Shown: positions 8,430 to 17,128, counted from the stretch's first letter. The stretch: DNA of 44,729 nucleotides from an uncultured Oscillospiraceae bacterium (GCA_947627285.1 CANQVL010000019.1:1-44729); one strand, 5' to 3'. The notes: generated from the sequence alone by a model not told the origin. Program-made: numbers and translations.

Positions 8430-8458
8430 GTTATACCACTATTTCGACCTTATTTCAA
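8430..8458 (-). promoter_or_regulatory. Promoter of plsY
   Basis: On the minus strand, TTGAAA (complement of 8453-8458), 17 bases, then TATAAC (complement of 8430-8435). Confidence 0.65.
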
Positions 8459-8477
8459 GATGTAAAGGTGCCAATTT

Positions 8478-9161
8478 TCAGGCTTTAAGGAGCTTCATTA
8501 TCTCCCTCTCCCCCGCCCCGGGCAGCTTTGCTCCCAGGTGCTCCGCCATCAGCTCCAAAGACTTTCGCGGCTCGCGGGCGTATGCCGAGGTCACACTGTC
8601 ATATCCGAAAACCGTCTCCGGCGTTGAATACTCCGCCACTCCCCAGCCGTAGGGCTTTCCCTTTTTGTCCCGCATATACACAAAGTCCGAGATGATTATG
8701 TAGGTCCCGCTTTGCAGGCGGGTCATCACGGTGTCGAAGCCCTTGTTCCCGCCCCGGCGGTAATTGAGCTCGTCCTTCAGGTCCACAGACAGCACCCGCC
8801 CGCGCTCAGCCACGGCGTCGTACACGTTCTTGTCCTTTGTGGCGGCAAGGCCGTCCTCATAGCGGGCGTCAAAGTCGTACCCGTCCCGCCGCCAGTTGCA
8901 AAGCTCCGGCAGCCATTCGCGGCTCACAAAGCCCGCCTTTCCCCCGTAAAGCTTTCCGTAGGCGCACTCCCCTGTCCTGACGGCAGGTCCCTTCCACTCC
9001 CAGGGGCCCTCGGCGGTGTCGGAAAACCACAGCTCCGGCGGACAGCATTCCTCAACGGAAAAGTCCTCCACCGCCCCCTTGAAAAACGGAAGGAAGCCGT
9101 ATTCCCTTACAAGCTCGACCATGTCCTCAGCAGAGCGTATTTTCGACAGCTCAACAGCCAT
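8478..9161 (-). CDS. AlkZ-related hypothetical protein
   Basis: A 227-residue soluble protein without signal or membrane segment. The pattern (EYGFLPFF near residue 20, PPELWF, WEWKGP, AYGKLYGGKAGFVS, YDFDARYEDGL, then a helical C-terminus) matches a conserved Clostridia family usually labelled AlkZ-related, distantly tied to winged-helix DNA glycosylases. I recognise the family from these blocks but cannot confirm any glycosylase activity. It starts 16 bases after the stop of the upstream hydrolase gene, so the two are probably one transcript. Confidence 0.6.
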   Translation of the reverse strand: MAVELSKIRSAEDMVELVREYGFLPFFKGAVEDFSVEECCPPELWFSDTAEGPWEWKGPAVRTGECAYGKLYGGKAGFVSREWLPELCNWRRDGYDFDARYEDGLAATKDKNVYDAVAERGRVLSVDLKDELNYRRGGNKGFDTVMTRLQSGTYIIISDFVYMRDKKGKPYGWGVAEYSTPETVFGYDSVTSAYAREPRKSLELMAEHLGAKLPGAGEREIMKLLKA

Positions 9162-9177
9162 ATTCTCCCGCTTCCCT

Positions 9178-10059
9178 TCAGGTGTTCCTCTCCAAAAATT
9201 CCAGCACCGTGTTCCATTTGAGCTCCCGGTCCTCCCTCTCGTTCAGGAACTCGTGCCTGCCGTTTTCAAAAAGCACCGCTGTCACGTCCCTCATGCCCGC
9301 CTTGCCGGTATAGAAATCCCTCAGCTTCATAACGCCCTTGCCCATGGCGCCCACAGGGTCGCGGGCACCGGAGACCAGCAGCACCGGCAGGTCGCGGCGA
9401 AGCCCGGAGATGTATTTTGGGGTGTAGAGCCCTATGAGCCCGGTAAAGAAGTCGCGGTAAAATCTCGCGGAGCACGTGAAGCCGCAGAATCTGTCCGCGT
9501 CGTAGGCGGCGTTGTTTTCCGGGTCGTTTGACACCCATTTTCCGTCGGGAAACGCCTTGGAATAGGCCCCGAAGGAGAGCTTTTCAATGAATTTCGCGGG
9601 CTTTTTCGCCGGGATCAGGTGCGCCGCGAGCCAGCCGAAGTACACCTCGTAGTCCTTTTTATAGCTGCTCCCGCCGATCACAGCGCCGGTCACCTTGTCC
9701 CCGTACCTGCTTATGTAGCACTGAGTTAAGAACGAGCCGAAGGAGAAGCCGAAGATAAAATAGGGCAAACCGGGGTATTTTGCCCTGTAATACTCCGTTA
9801 TCTCCGCCTCGTCACGCACCACGTCGTTGAACATATCCCCGTCGCAGTATCCGGGCGTCGCCTCGTCGGTGAGCCCGTGGCCCCTGTGGTCGTCGGCGAC
9901 TACCGCGTAGCCGTGCTCGTTGAGAAAGGCGGCGTACGCCCCGTATCTGGCGCCGTGCTCCGCCATTCCGTGGACTATCTGCACCACGCCTCGGGGATTT
10001 TTTACATCTGTCCACTCATGGACATATATTTCCTTCCCGTCAAAGCTCTTGAATCTCAC
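9178..10059 (-). CDS. Alpha/beta hydrolase, monoacylglycerol lipase-like
   Basis: A 293-residue serine hydrolase. The oxyanion motif is VHGMAEHGARY, typical of monoacylglycerol lipases and lysophospholipases; the nucleophile elbow is GFSFGS, the acid is in SGARDPVG, and the catalytic His is in GRHEFLNE. No signal peptide, so it is probably cytoplasmic and acts on lipid esters. The start is GTG 10059 with GGGAGGGG just upstream. It heads a two-gene unit with the AlkZ-related gene. Substrate specificity is inferred from family only. Confidence 0.85.
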   Translation of the reverse strand: MRFKSFDGKEIYVHEWTDVKNPRGVVQIVHGMAEHGARYGAYAAFLNEHGYAVVADDHRGHGLTDEATPGYCDGDMFNDVVRDEAEITEYYRAKYPGLPYFIFGFSFGSFLTQCYISRYGDKVTGAVIGGSSYKKDYEVYFGWLAAHLIPAKKPAKFIEKLSFGAYSKAFPDGKWVSNDPENNAAYDADRFCGFTCSARFYRDFFTGLIGLYTPKYISGLRRDLPVLLVSGARDPVGAMGKGVMKLRDFYTGKAGMRDVTAVLFENGRHEFLNEREDRELKWNTVLEFLERNT

Positions 10060-10080
10060 CTTTACCCCTCCCGTCTTTTT

Positions 10081-10125
10081 TATAGCTGACGGAAGTCGAC
10101 GCGGGTTCGGCTTCCGTCAGCTATA
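10081..10125. repeat. 15-bp inverted repeat in the divergent intergenic region
   Basis: TATAGCTGACGGAAG pairs perfectly with CTTCCGTCAGCTATA around a 15-base loop. It sits in the 5' leader of the minus-strand hydrolase and upstream of the plus-strand esterase promoter. A T-rich stretch follows on the plus strand, but no plus-strand gene precedes it, so it is either a barrier terminator or a regulatory hairpin. Confidence 0.75.
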
Positions 10126-10179
10126 TTTTACCCGTCTTATCCCGCTTTTGCAAGTCTTATTCCTATTTTGTAAATCCGA

Positions 10180-10209
10180 TTGACATTCTTCCCGTCTCTT
10201 TGTTATAAT
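10180..10209 (+). promoter_or_regulatory. Consensus sigma-A promoter of the esterase/DUF3842 unit
   Basis: Perfect TTGACA (10180-10185), 18-base spacer, perfect TATAAT (10204-10209). Predicted start near 10216, about 24 bases before the ATG. Confidence 0.92.
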
Positions 10210-10239
10210 GGGTCCAATGTTTTTTATGGAGGGGACCGT

Positions 10240-11010
10240 ATGAAAAGAGAATATATCGGCCATTACAGCCGTCATCTGGGCCGTGAGATGCACATGATAA
10301 TCCACGGGCACACCGGCGTGCCGCTGGTGGCGTTTCCATGCCAGGACGGAATGTGCGACAACTGGGAGAGCTTCGGGATGCAGGACACCCTCGCGCCCTT
10401 CATCGAGAGCGGCGCGGTACAGCTCTTCTCCGTGGATACCGTGGACCGCGAAAGCTGGTCTGACGTATACGGCGACAAGGGCCACAGGGCGTGGATGCAG
10501 GAGTGCTACTACAATTACATCGTGGAGGAGGCGCTGCCTGTAATTGCCATGATAAACTCCACCGGCAAAGCCCCTGTACTCACCGGCTTCAGCCTGGGCG
10601 CCACCCACGCCGCAATAGATTTCCTCCGCCGCCCGGAGCTTTTCACCGGCATGGTCGCTCTCTCCGGCTGCTATGACGCCTTTCATTTCTGGGACGGCTG
10701 GTCCAACGACATACTTTACAACAACTCCCCCGTCCACTTCCTTGAAAATATGCCCGCGGACCACCCGTACATCGGGCTTTACAACAGCCGGCGCTTCGCC
10801 ATATGCGTGGGCCAGGGCGCCTGGGAGGACGAGGGACGCCGCACCTCCGGGCTTTTGAAGGACATCTTCCTCAGGAAAAATATCCACGGCTGGGTGGACT
10901 TCTGGGGCTATGACGTGAACCACGACTGGCCCTGGTGGAGGAAGCAGATATGGTACTACCTGCCCTGGGTCCTGGGCGGGGAGCCCGGCGACGCCGCCGC
11001 GTTCATCTGA
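10240..11010 (+). CDS. Esterase-like alpha/beta hydrolase
   Basis: A 256-residue putative esterase of the esterase D/COG4947-like group. It begins MKREYIGHYSRHLGREM, has the nucleophile elbow GFSLGATHA and a likely catalytic His in DVNHDWPWW. Many aromatic residues near the end (WWRKQIWYYLPW) are typical of the group. ATG 10240 is chosen because GGAGGGG precedes it by 6-7 bases and the predicted transcript starts near 10216, which rules out the longer open frame from 10180. No signal peptide. It shares a transcript with the DUF3842 gene 11 bases downstream. The substrate is unknown. Confidence 0.8.
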   Translation: MKREYIGHYSRHLGREMHMIIHGHTGVPLVAFPCQDGMCDNWESFGMQDTLAPFIESGAVQLFSVDTVDRESWSDVYGDKGHRAWMQECYYNYIVEEALPVIAMINSTGKAPVLTGFSLGATHAAIDFLRRPELFTGMVALSGCYDAFHFWDGWSNDILYNNSPVHFLENMPADHPYIGLYNSRRFAICVGQGAWEDEGRRTSGLLKDIFLRKNIHGWVDFWGYDVNHDWPWWRKQIWYYLPWVLGGEPGDAAAFI

Positions 11011-11021
11011 CGGAGGTCTAA

Positions 11022-11429
11022 ATGAACATACTTGTAATTGACGGGCAGGGCGGCAAGCTTGGAAGGACGCTGGTGGAAAACATAAAGTCCCGCTGGCCGG
11101 AGACGATCGTCACGGCGGTGGGAACCAACTCCATCGCCTCCTCCGCAATGCTCAAGGGCGGCGCCGACAGGGTAGCAACCGGGGAAAATCCCGTGATTGC
11201 CGCCTGCCGCACGGCGGACATAATCGTGGGGCCCATAGGAATCGCTATGGCGGACGCGCTGGTCGGCGAGATCTCCCCGGCGATGGCAAACGCCGTCGCC
11301 TCCGCCCGCGCCGCGCGGGTGCTGATACCCATGAACCTGTGCGACACATACGTAGCCGGAGTAACCGCCGGCTCCGCCGGCATAATGGACGACGCAATGC
11401 GGCGTATAGCATCACTTATGGGAAATTAA
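11022..11429 (+). CDS. DUF3842 family protein
   Basis: A 135-residue protein matching the DUF3842 family of Clostridia. It opens with a Rossmann-like MNILVIDGQGGKLGR nucleotide-binding loop and has the conserved LIPMNLCDTYVAGV block. Function unknown; the fold suggests nucleotide binding. GGAGG precedes ATG 11022 and the gene follows the esterase closely. The stop codon lies inside the first stem of the composite repeat that follows. Confidence 0.88.
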   Translation: MNILVIDGQGGKLGRTLVENIKSRWPETIVTAVGTNSIASSAMLKGGADRVATGENPVIAACRTADIIVGPIGIAMADALVGEISPAMANAVASARAARVLIPMNLCDTYVAGVTAGSAGIMDDAMRRIASLMGN

Positions 11430-11711
11430 TCAAAAAGGGCTTCGCCCTTTTTGATTAAGGGGAACGTGCGGAAAAAAGCCGTGAATTTTGCGAAATTCAC
11501 GGCTTTTTTCCTGCCGTCACGCTGCGCGCTCGTCGTCGCTGAAGCCGCTTAACCTCGCGTCCTCGCGAAGCGAGAACGCTCAGGCGCTCTCTTAGCTCCT
11601 CCTCTCCCCACGCAATCATGATTGCGTGGGGACCCCATATGGCAGCACACTTGCGTGACAAAAGGTGATTTTTCCGACGTACATGCCGCCGGAAAAATAT
11701 TAAATTATAGG
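11426..11711 (+). repeat. Composite hairpin repeat, copy A (expanded)
   Basis: Longest of three related elements, in sense orientation after DUF3842. Order: hairpin 1 (15 bp, 11426-11440/11444-11458, terminator-like), block GGGGAACGTGCGG, hairpin 2 (19 bp, 11470-11511, loop TGCG), long-range stem P3 (GTCACGC 11516-11522 with GCGTGAC 11653-11659), then ACAAAAGGTGA and hairpin 4 (11669-11697, TTTTTCCGACG with one A-C mismatch). Between the P3 arms lies about 130 bases absent from the other copies, holding a CTCGC/GCGAG hairpin (11562-11574) and a 26-base perfect palindrome (11606-11631). No coding sequence. It fills the whole gap to the convergent CBS gene. Confidence 0.85.
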
Positions 11712-11737
11712 TTTTTTGACGGTCTATAAATCCGCGG

Positions 11738-12169
11738 TCATTCCTCGAAAAAGGCGCCGTCTGTGGGTGGGAGGTCGCGACCGGCGAGCTCGGCTATTAG
11801 CATTCTGCGGGTCACTATCCCGCAAAGGGCGCCGCGGTCGTCCACCACCGGCACGAAATTTTGCTGGAGGGCGGCGTCGATAAGCTTATCCTCGCTGTCG
11901 GTTATCGCCACGGGCGGGCAGAAGTCCTGGCGCATTATCTCCCGCACCGTATGCGTCTCATGCTCGCCGGGGTCCACATGGCCCTGGGTGAGTATGAACC
12001 TGAGGAAGTCCCTGTCGTTGACGCACCCCAAGAATTTCCCGTTCATGTCAAGCACGGGTATGGCGGTGTACCCGTGGCGGCGCATTACCTCCACCCCCTC
12101 GCGGACAGTGTCGTTGGCGCTCAGGCACACGGTAAGGGCCTTCGGGACCATTATTTTCGCGATGTTCAT
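11738..12169 (-). CDS. CBS-domain pair protein
   Basis: A 143-residue protein made of two CBS repeats (about residues 7-62 and 75-130), each with the typical IPVLD or VPVVDD strand followed by G..T/DRDFL or GIVTRRML. Such stand-alone pairs bind adenine nucleotides and act as energy or c-di-AMP sensors, usually by regulating a partner. No enzyme or channel domain is attached and no partner is adjacent. It is convergent with DUF3842 across repeat copy A. The ligand is not deducible here. Confidence 0.88.
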   Translation of the reverse strand: MNIAKIMVPKALTVCLSANDTVREGVEVMRRHGYTAIPVLDMNGKFLGCVNDRDFLRFILTQGHVDPGEHETHTVREIMRQDFCPPVAITDSEDKLIDAALQQNFVPVVDDRGALCGIVTRRMLIAELAGRDLPPTDGAFFEE

Positions 12170-12286
12170 GTGAAACCCCCAAAAAAGTATTCCTTAATTT
12201 TATTAAAACACATAATTGTTACAAGCCGGTTAAAATTTCACCGAATTTACAAATTGTTTAAAACCGCGTTACAGCCGCGATTTCAG

Positions 12287-12315
12287 TTGCGAAACGCGGC
12301 GAGTTGGTTTAAAAT
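12287..12315 (+). promoter_or_regulatory. Probable promoter of mnmG
   Basis: TTGCGA (12287-12292), 17-base spacer, TAAAAT (12310-12315), ending 26 bases before ATG 12342. The -35 box matches only four of six positions. Confidence 0.55.
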
Positions 12316-12341
12316 AGACCCATGGAAACGGAGGCGAGCCC

Positions 12342-14204
12342 ATGGAATACCCAGCGGGAAAATGTGATATAGCTGTGATCGGCGCGGGTCACGCCGGGAT
12401 CGAGGCGGGGCTTGCCGCGGCGCGTCTTGGCTGTGAGACGGTGGTGTTCACCATCAACCTTGACGCCGTGGGGAATATGCCCTGCAACCCCGCCATAGGC
12501 GGCACCGCCAAGGGGCACCTGGTGAGGGAGCTTTCGTGCCTGGGGGGAGAGATGCCCCGGGCGGCGGACAGAGCGTGCATACAGTACCGTATGCTGAACC
12601 TGGGCAAGGGTCCGGCGGTCCACTCACTCAGGGCCCAGGCGGACCGGCGGGAGTACCAGAAGGTGATGAAGGGCGTCCTGGAGGGGCAGGAGCGTCTGCG
12701 GCTGGTCCAGGCGGAAATATCGGAAATACGCGCGGAAAACGGCGCCGTTTCCGCCGTGGTGACACGCTCCGGCGCGGTCTGGGAATGTAAAGCCGCCGTT
12801 GTTTGCACGGGCACGTACCTCAAGGGGCGCACCATTGTCGGCGACGTCACCGAGGAGAGCGGGCCGGACGGTATGCACGCCGCCGGAGCCCTCACCGACT
12901 GCCTCAGGTCCCTGGGACTCTCCCTGCGCCGCTTCAAGACAGGGACCCCGCCGAGGGTAAACGCCCGCTCCATCGACTTTTCAAAAATGGAGCTCCAGCC
13001 CGGAGACGAGCACCCGGAGCCCTTCACCTTTGACGGCGAAGCCCCGCCGGAAAATCGGGCGGTGTGCTGGCTCACCTACACAAACGAGCGCACCCACGAG
13101 ATAATCCGGGCAAACCTCCACCGCTCGCCGCTGTATTCCGGCGTCATTGACGGCGTGGGGCCCCGCTACTGTCCCTCCATTGAGACGAAGATAGTCACCT
13201 TCCCCGACAAGCCCCGCCACCAGCTGTTCATCGAGCCCATGGGTCTTGGCACGGAGGAGATGTACATCCAGGGGCTCTCCTCCTCCCTGCCTGAGGATGT
13301 TCAGGTGGAGATGCTCCACACCATACCGGGGCTTGAAAGGGCGGAGATACAGCGGTACGCCTACGCCATTGAATACGACTGCGTCGACCCCACGGAGCTT
13401 CGGCTTACGCTGGAATCCAAAAAGGTACCGGGGCTTTACGGCGCGGGGCAGTTCAACGGGAGCTCCGGCTACGAGGAGGCGGCTGTACAGGGCTTTGCGG
13501 CGGGCGTAAACGCCGCGCTGAAAATACAGGGGCGCGAGCCCATGATACTCGACCGCGCCGGGAGCTACATCGGCACGCTCATTGACGACCTGGTGACCCG
13601 AGGCACCAACGAGCCCTACCGCATGATGACCTCCCGCTCCGAGTACCGGCTCTACCTGCGCCAGGACAACGCGGACATACGCCTTTGCGCCACAGGCCAC
13701 GCCCTCGGGCTCATTTCCGATGCGCGGTACGAACGTGTTCTTGAAAAGTACGAAAAGGTCAGGCGCGAGATCTCCCGGCTTGAGTCCGCCTACGCCCCGC
13801 CCTCGGAGGAGCTGAACGCCTTTCTCCGCGACCGTGGGCAGCCGCCTGTCTCCACGGGCGTAAGCATAGCGGGGCTCATACGCCGCCCGCAGCTCGACTA
13901 CTCCTCCACCGCCCCCTTTGACCCGGCAAGGCCGGAGCTTTCGCGCGACGTGATAAAGGAGGTGGAGATTGAGCTGAAATACGCCGGCTACATCGAAAAG
14001 CAGCTGCGGCAGATAAAGGAATTTCGCCGTCTGGAGGTCAAGAAGCTCCCTCCGGACATAGATTACAACTCCATTCAGGGGCTCCGGCTCGAGGCGCGGC
14101 AGAAGCTCTCCGCCATACGCCCGGAAAATCTGGGTCAGGCGGGGCGTATATCCGGCGTCTCCCCCGCCGACGCCGCCGCGCTCATGATATATCTTGGCAA
14201 ATAA
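12342..14204 (+). CDS. mnmG: tRNA uridine-5-carboxymethylaminomethyl modification enzyme MnmG
   Basis: A 620-residue FAD protein that, with MnmE, installs carboxymethylaminomethyl at the wobble uridine of certain tRNAs. The dinucleotide fold is [11 protein letters not shown] near residue 13, followed by the family blocks [53 protein letters not shown] and [10 protein letters not shown], and a C-terminal helical domain for MnmE/tRNA binding. Length is normal. GGAGG at 12330-12334 supports ATG 12342 over the nearer ATG 12322. The usual neighbours mnmE and rsmG are not in the window. Confidence 0.98.
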   Translation: MEYPAGKCDIAVIGAGHAGIEAGLAAARLGCETVVFTINLDAVGNMPCNPAIGGTAKGHLVRELSCLGGEMPRAADRACIQYRMLNLGKGPAVHSLRAQADRREYQKVMKGVLEGQERLRLVQAEISEIRAENGAVSAVVTRSGAVWECKAAVVCTGTYLKGRTIVGDVTEESGPDGMHAAGALTDCLRSLGLSLRRFKTGTPPRVNARSIDFSKMELQPGDEHPEPFTFDGEAPPENRAVCWLTYTNERTHEIIRANLHRSPLYSGVIDGVGPRYCPSIETKIVTFPDKPRHQLFIEPMGLGTEEMYIQGLSSSLPEDVQVEMLHTIPGLERAEIQRYAYAIEYDCVDPTELRLTLESKKVPGLYGAGQFNGSSGYEEAAVQGFAAGVNAALKIQGREPMILDRAGSYIGTLIDDLVTRGTNEPYRMMTSRSEYRLYLRQDNADIRLCATGHALGLISDARYERVLEKYEKVRREISRLESAYAPPSEELNAFLRDRGQPPVSTGVSIAGLIRRPQLDYSSTAPFDPARPELSRDVIKEVEIELKYAGYIEKQLRQIKEFRRLEVKKLPPDIDYNSIQGLRLEARQKLSAIRPENLGQAGRISGVSPADAAALMIYLGK

Positions 14205-14236
14205 AAACGCTGTCAAAAGGAGGCATTAATGTAAAT

Positions 14237-15001
14237 ATGTGGAACTCATTCAAAACCGACGCCTACTCCGGCATTTTGGCTGAGACGGTGGTGCTCCCCG
14301 GCCGCCGGAACGTACCGATCCACGCCTACTGGTCCCGCCCGCTGGGGACGCGGTCCGCGCCGTCTCTGGTGCTGATCCCCCATATGCCCGGCTGGGACGA
14401 GTGGTGCAGGGAGACGGCGCGGCGCTTTTCGGAGCACGGCTACGCCGTCCTGTGTCCCAACATCTACGAGGAGGTGGGCCACGGCACGCCCTCGGAGGTG
14501 GCCCAAAGGTCAATGGACCGGGGCGGCGTGCCCGACGGCGACGTGATGGGCGACGTGGCGGCGTCCCTGGGCTTTTTGAGAGCACAGCCCGCGTCCAACG
14601 GGAAGGTGGGCGTCATCGGCATGTGCTCCGGCGGACGCCACACGTTCCTCGCCGCATGCACCGTCCCCGGCATTGACGCGGCGGTGGACTGCTGGGGCGG
14701 CGGCGTGGTCTGCCCGCCGGAGAAGCTGACCCCCGCCCGGCCCGTGGCGCCCATCGACTACGCTGAGGGTCTTCAGTGCCCGCTTCTCGGCATCTTCGGC
14801 AACGAGGACTGGAACCCCACCAGGGAGGACGTGGACGTGCTGGAGGCGCGCCTGAAGGAGCTTGGCAAGGATTACGAGTTCCACCGCTACGACGGGGCGA
14901 GCCACGGCATCTGGTACTACCACCGCCCCATGTACCGGTGGGACGCCGCCATGGACTCCTTTGATAAGACGCTGGAATTTCTGGACAGGCATTTGAAATG
15001 A
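14237..15001 (+). CDS. Dienelactone hydrolase family protein
   Basis: A 254-residue alpha/beta hydrolase of the dienelactone hydrolase type. The nucleophile is Cys in GMCSGGRH, the acid is Asp in GNEDWNPT, and the His is in GASHGIWYY, the Cys-Asp-His triad of this family. Cytoplasmic, substrate unknown. AGGAGG (14218-14223) sits 13 bases before ATG 14237, unusually far; in between is an ATG immediately followed by TAA at 14229-14234 at ideal spacing. The gene end overlaps the radical-SAM gene start by ATGA, so they are coupled. Confidence 0.82.
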   Translation: MWNSFKTDAYSGILAETVVLPGRRNVPIHAYWSRPLGTRSAPSLVLIPHMPGWDEWCRETARRFSEHGYAVLCPNIYEEVGHGTPSEVAQRSMDRGGVPDGDVMGDVAASLGFLRAQPASNGKVGVIGMCSGGRHTFLAACTVPGIDAAVDCWGGGVVCPPEKLTPARPVAPIDYAEGLQCPLLGIFGNEDWNPTREDVDVLEARLKELGKDYEFHRYDGASHGIWYYHRPMYRWDAAMDSFDKTLEFLDRHLK

Positions 15002-16182
15002 GCGAAAAGCTGCCCTTTGCGGTGATGGCGAAGCCCGTGGGCTCCCGGTGCAATATGCGCTGCCGCTACTGCTACTACCTGGATAAGGGAAAATATTCCT
15101 CCCATGCCCGCCAGACGCGTATGAGCTTTGACCTACTGGAGCGGCTGATCCGCCAGACGGTGGAGGCCTCTCCGGGGCCGGTGGTATCCTTCACCTGGCA
15201 CGGCGGCGAGCCCACGCTGGCGGGTCTTGACTTCTACAAAAAGGCCGTGGAGCTGGAGCGGAGGGCCCTCCCCGCCGGGTGGACGGCTCTCAACAACCTC
15301 CAGACCAACGGACTTCTCATAAACGACGCCTGGTGCGCGTTTCTGAGGGAGAACAGCTTTGATGTGGGGCTGTCCGTTGACGGCTCCGAGGCTGTCCACG
15401 ACGCAAACCGCCGGGACATGGGCGGCAAACCCACCTTCGCCAGGGTCCGGGAGGCGGCGCGGCGGCTCATAAGGCACGGCATCGAGCCGGATATTCTCTG
15501 CACAGTCAACGCGGAGAGCGAAAAGAGGCCCCTGGAGGTCTATCGGACGCTCCGTGAGCTGGGGAGCGGCTGGATTCAGTTCATACCCATTGTGGCGAGA
15601 CGGCCTGACGGCTCAATGGCGCCGGAGTCAGTGTCGCCGGAGGGGTACGGGGACTTCCTCATCTCCTGCTTCGACGAGTGGAAGGCCCGCGACCTGGGGC
15701 GGCTTGATGTACAGCTCTTCGCGGAGATCTCCCGCGTCTGGGCGGGCGGGGAGGCGTCGGTTTGTACGATGCGCCCCGAGTGCGGACGTGTGATGGTGGC
15801 GGAGGAGGACGGGGCGGTGTACGCCTGCGACCACTTCGTGGATCCGGAGCACCGGCTGGGGAATTTGATGGGCGGAAGGCTGGAAACAATGGCAAATTCC
15901 AGTGTCCAGCTGCGCTTCGGCGAGTCTAAGAGGGCGTCTCTCACCGCCAGGTGCCGCGGCTGCCCGTGGCTGTCCGTGTGCAACGGAGGTTGTCCCAAGG
16001 ACCGTTTTGCCCTGTCCCCTGACGGGGAACCGGGTCAGCACTATCTGTGCCCCGGCATGGAAAAATTCTTTGCCCACGCGAGACCGGCGGTGGAGCGGAT
16101 GATGGAGCTGAGCCGCGGCGGGATGGGTCCGGAGGATATAATGAAAACGATTTTGGAGGAAAAAATATGCTCAAATCCATAG
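14998..16182 (+). CDS. Radical SAM/SPASM enzyme, anaerobic sulfatase-maturating type
   Basis: A 394-residue anSME-family enzyme, which converts an active-site Cys or Ser of sulfatases into formylglycine. The radical SAM cluster motif CNMRCRYC gives Cys18, Cys22 and Cys25; SFTWHGGEPTLAG is the SAM-binding GGEP motif. The C-terminal SPASM region carries the cysteines for two auxiliary clusters (CTMRPECGR, CDHF, CRGCPWLSVCNGGCPKDR). No sulfatase gene is in the window, so the target is elsewhere or it is a peptide modifier. It overlaps both its upstream (4 bases) and downstream (16 bases) neighbours. Confidence 0.9.
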   Translation: MSEKLPFAVMAKPVGSRCNMRCRYCYYLDKGKYSSHARQTRMSFDLLERLIRQTVEASPGPVVSFTWHGGEPTLAGLDFYKKAVELERRALPAGWTALNNLQTNGLLINDAWCAFLRENSFDVGLSVDGSEAVHDANRRDMGGKPTFARVREAARRLIRHGIEPDILCTVNAESEKRPLEVYRTLRELGSGWIQFIPIVARRPDGSMAPESVSPEGYGDFLISCFDEWKARDLGRLDVQLFAEISRVWAGGEASVCTMRPECGRVMVAEEDGAVYACDHFVDPEHRLGNLMGGRLETMANSSVQLRFGESKRASLTARCRGCPWLSVCNGGCPKDRFALSPDGEPGQHYLCPGMEKFFAHARPAVERMMELSRGGMGPEDIMKTILEEKICSNP

Positions 16183-16901
16183 TTCTTGCCGCCGGCAAGG
16201 GCACGCGCCTTGCTCAGGAGGGCATCGACCTGCCCAAGGCCATGCGCCTCGCCCTGAATAAGCCCCTGCTGAGGTGGGTGCTCGACGCCCTTCCCACGGG
16301 CAAGGAGGACACCGTTATAGTTGTGGGCTACAAGAAGGAATACATACTTGCCGCCTTCCCTGAATATGTCCACGCCGAGCAGACGGAGCAGCTGGGCACC
16401 GGACACGCCGTCATGTGCGCCGTCCCCGCGCTGGGGGACCACAGCGGCGACGTGCTCATATGCTGCGGCGATATGCCGCTGGTGCGCCCGGAGACCTACG
16501 CGGCGCTGGTGGAGGAGCACAAGAGGAGCGGCGCCGCCTGCACCGTCCTCTCCGGCGTTTCCGACGAGCCGCTCCCCTTCGGGCGCGTCCTGCGGGACGA
16601 AAACGGCGGCTTTGACCGGATAGTTGAGGATCGGGACTGCACCGCCGAGCAGAAAATGGTGCGGGAGCTCAACTCCGGCATACTTGTGGTCAACGCCAAA
16701 AAAATGGCCTCCGCCCTGGGTGAGCTCAGGACCGACAACGCCCAGGGGGAATACTACCTCACCGACCTGCCACTCATACTCAAGTCCCGCGGCGAAAGGG
16801 TCGGCGTATGTGTGCGCAGCATGGGCGACGAGCTCATAGGTGTCAACACCCCCGCCCAGCTTGCCCAGGTGGAGGAGATACTGTCAAAGCGCCAAGGCTG
16901 A
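16167..16901 (+). CDS. GlmU-like sugar nucleotidyltransferase, single domain
   Basis: A 244-residue nucleotidyltransferase matching the N-terminal uridylyltransferase half of GlmU: LAAGKGTRLAQ at the start, DLPKAM, EQLGTGHAVMCA, CGDMPLVRPET, and ELNSGILVVN. It lacks the roughly 200-residue left-handed beta-helix acetyltransferase domain of full GlmU, so it can at most make a UDP-sugar (UDP-GlcNAc or related) from a sugar-1-phosphate. GGAGGA precedes ATG 16167 by 6 bases; the start lies inside the end of the radical-SAM gene. This is a natural single-domain form, since the frame ends cleanly at 16901. Confidence 0.82.
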   Translation: MLKSIVLAAGKGTRLAQEGIDLPKAMRLALNKPLLRWVLDALPTGKEDTVIVVGYKKEYILAAFPEYVHAEQTEQLGTGHAVMCAVPALGDHSGDVLICCGDMPLVRPETYAALVEEHKRSGAACTVLSGVSDEPLPFGRVLRDENGGFDRIVEDRDCTAEQKMVRELNSGILVVNAKKMASALGELRTDNAQGEYYLTDLPLILKSRGERVGVCVRSMGDELIGVNTPAQLAQVEEILSKRQG

Positions 16902-16928
16902 CAGTCGCGGCAAACCGTCAAGAAAGGC

Positions 16929-16957
16929 TTGACAGCGGGGATTTTATCTGCTACAAT
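16929..16957 (+). promoter_or_regulatory. Promoter of the TPP riboswitch-thiT transcript
   Basis: TTGACA (16929-16934), 17-base spacer, TACAAT (16952-16957), directly upstream of the aptamer. Confidence 0.88.
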
Positions 16958-16967
16958 TCGTCTTGCA

Positions 16968-17055
<88 letters not shown>

Positions 17056-17080
17056 CGGGGGTATTTTTGCGCCCGTTTTC

Positions 17081-17114
17081 TTTCCGTCCGGCATTGTCCA
17101 GGCGGAAATTTTTT
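17081..17114 (+). terminator. Riboswitch expression-platform terminator
   Basis: TTTCCGTC (17081-17088) pairs with GGCGGAAA (17101-17108, one G-U pair), followed by T6 at 17109-17114 and then the ribosome site GGAGG. It is a transcriptional switch. Confidence 0.8.
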
Positions 17115-17128
17115 CGGAGGTAACAAAA

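Noticed and set aside
11426-11711. CRISPR array or simple tandem terminators in the repeat copies
   Set aside because: There are no regularly spaced direct repeats, and the fixed order of different hairpins with shared linkers exceeds what unrelated terminators would give.
12981-14216. Long open frame antisense to mnmG (and similar long antisense frames over gap, the FGGY kinase and GH127)
   Set aside because: They mirror strongly biased high-GC genes with clear families on the other strand and have no recognisable protein features or ribosome sites.
16167-16901. Full-length glmU truncated by a stop codon
   Set aside because: No beta-helix hexapeptide coding sequence follows 16901; instead the thiT promoter and riboswitch begin, so this is a single-domain gene.
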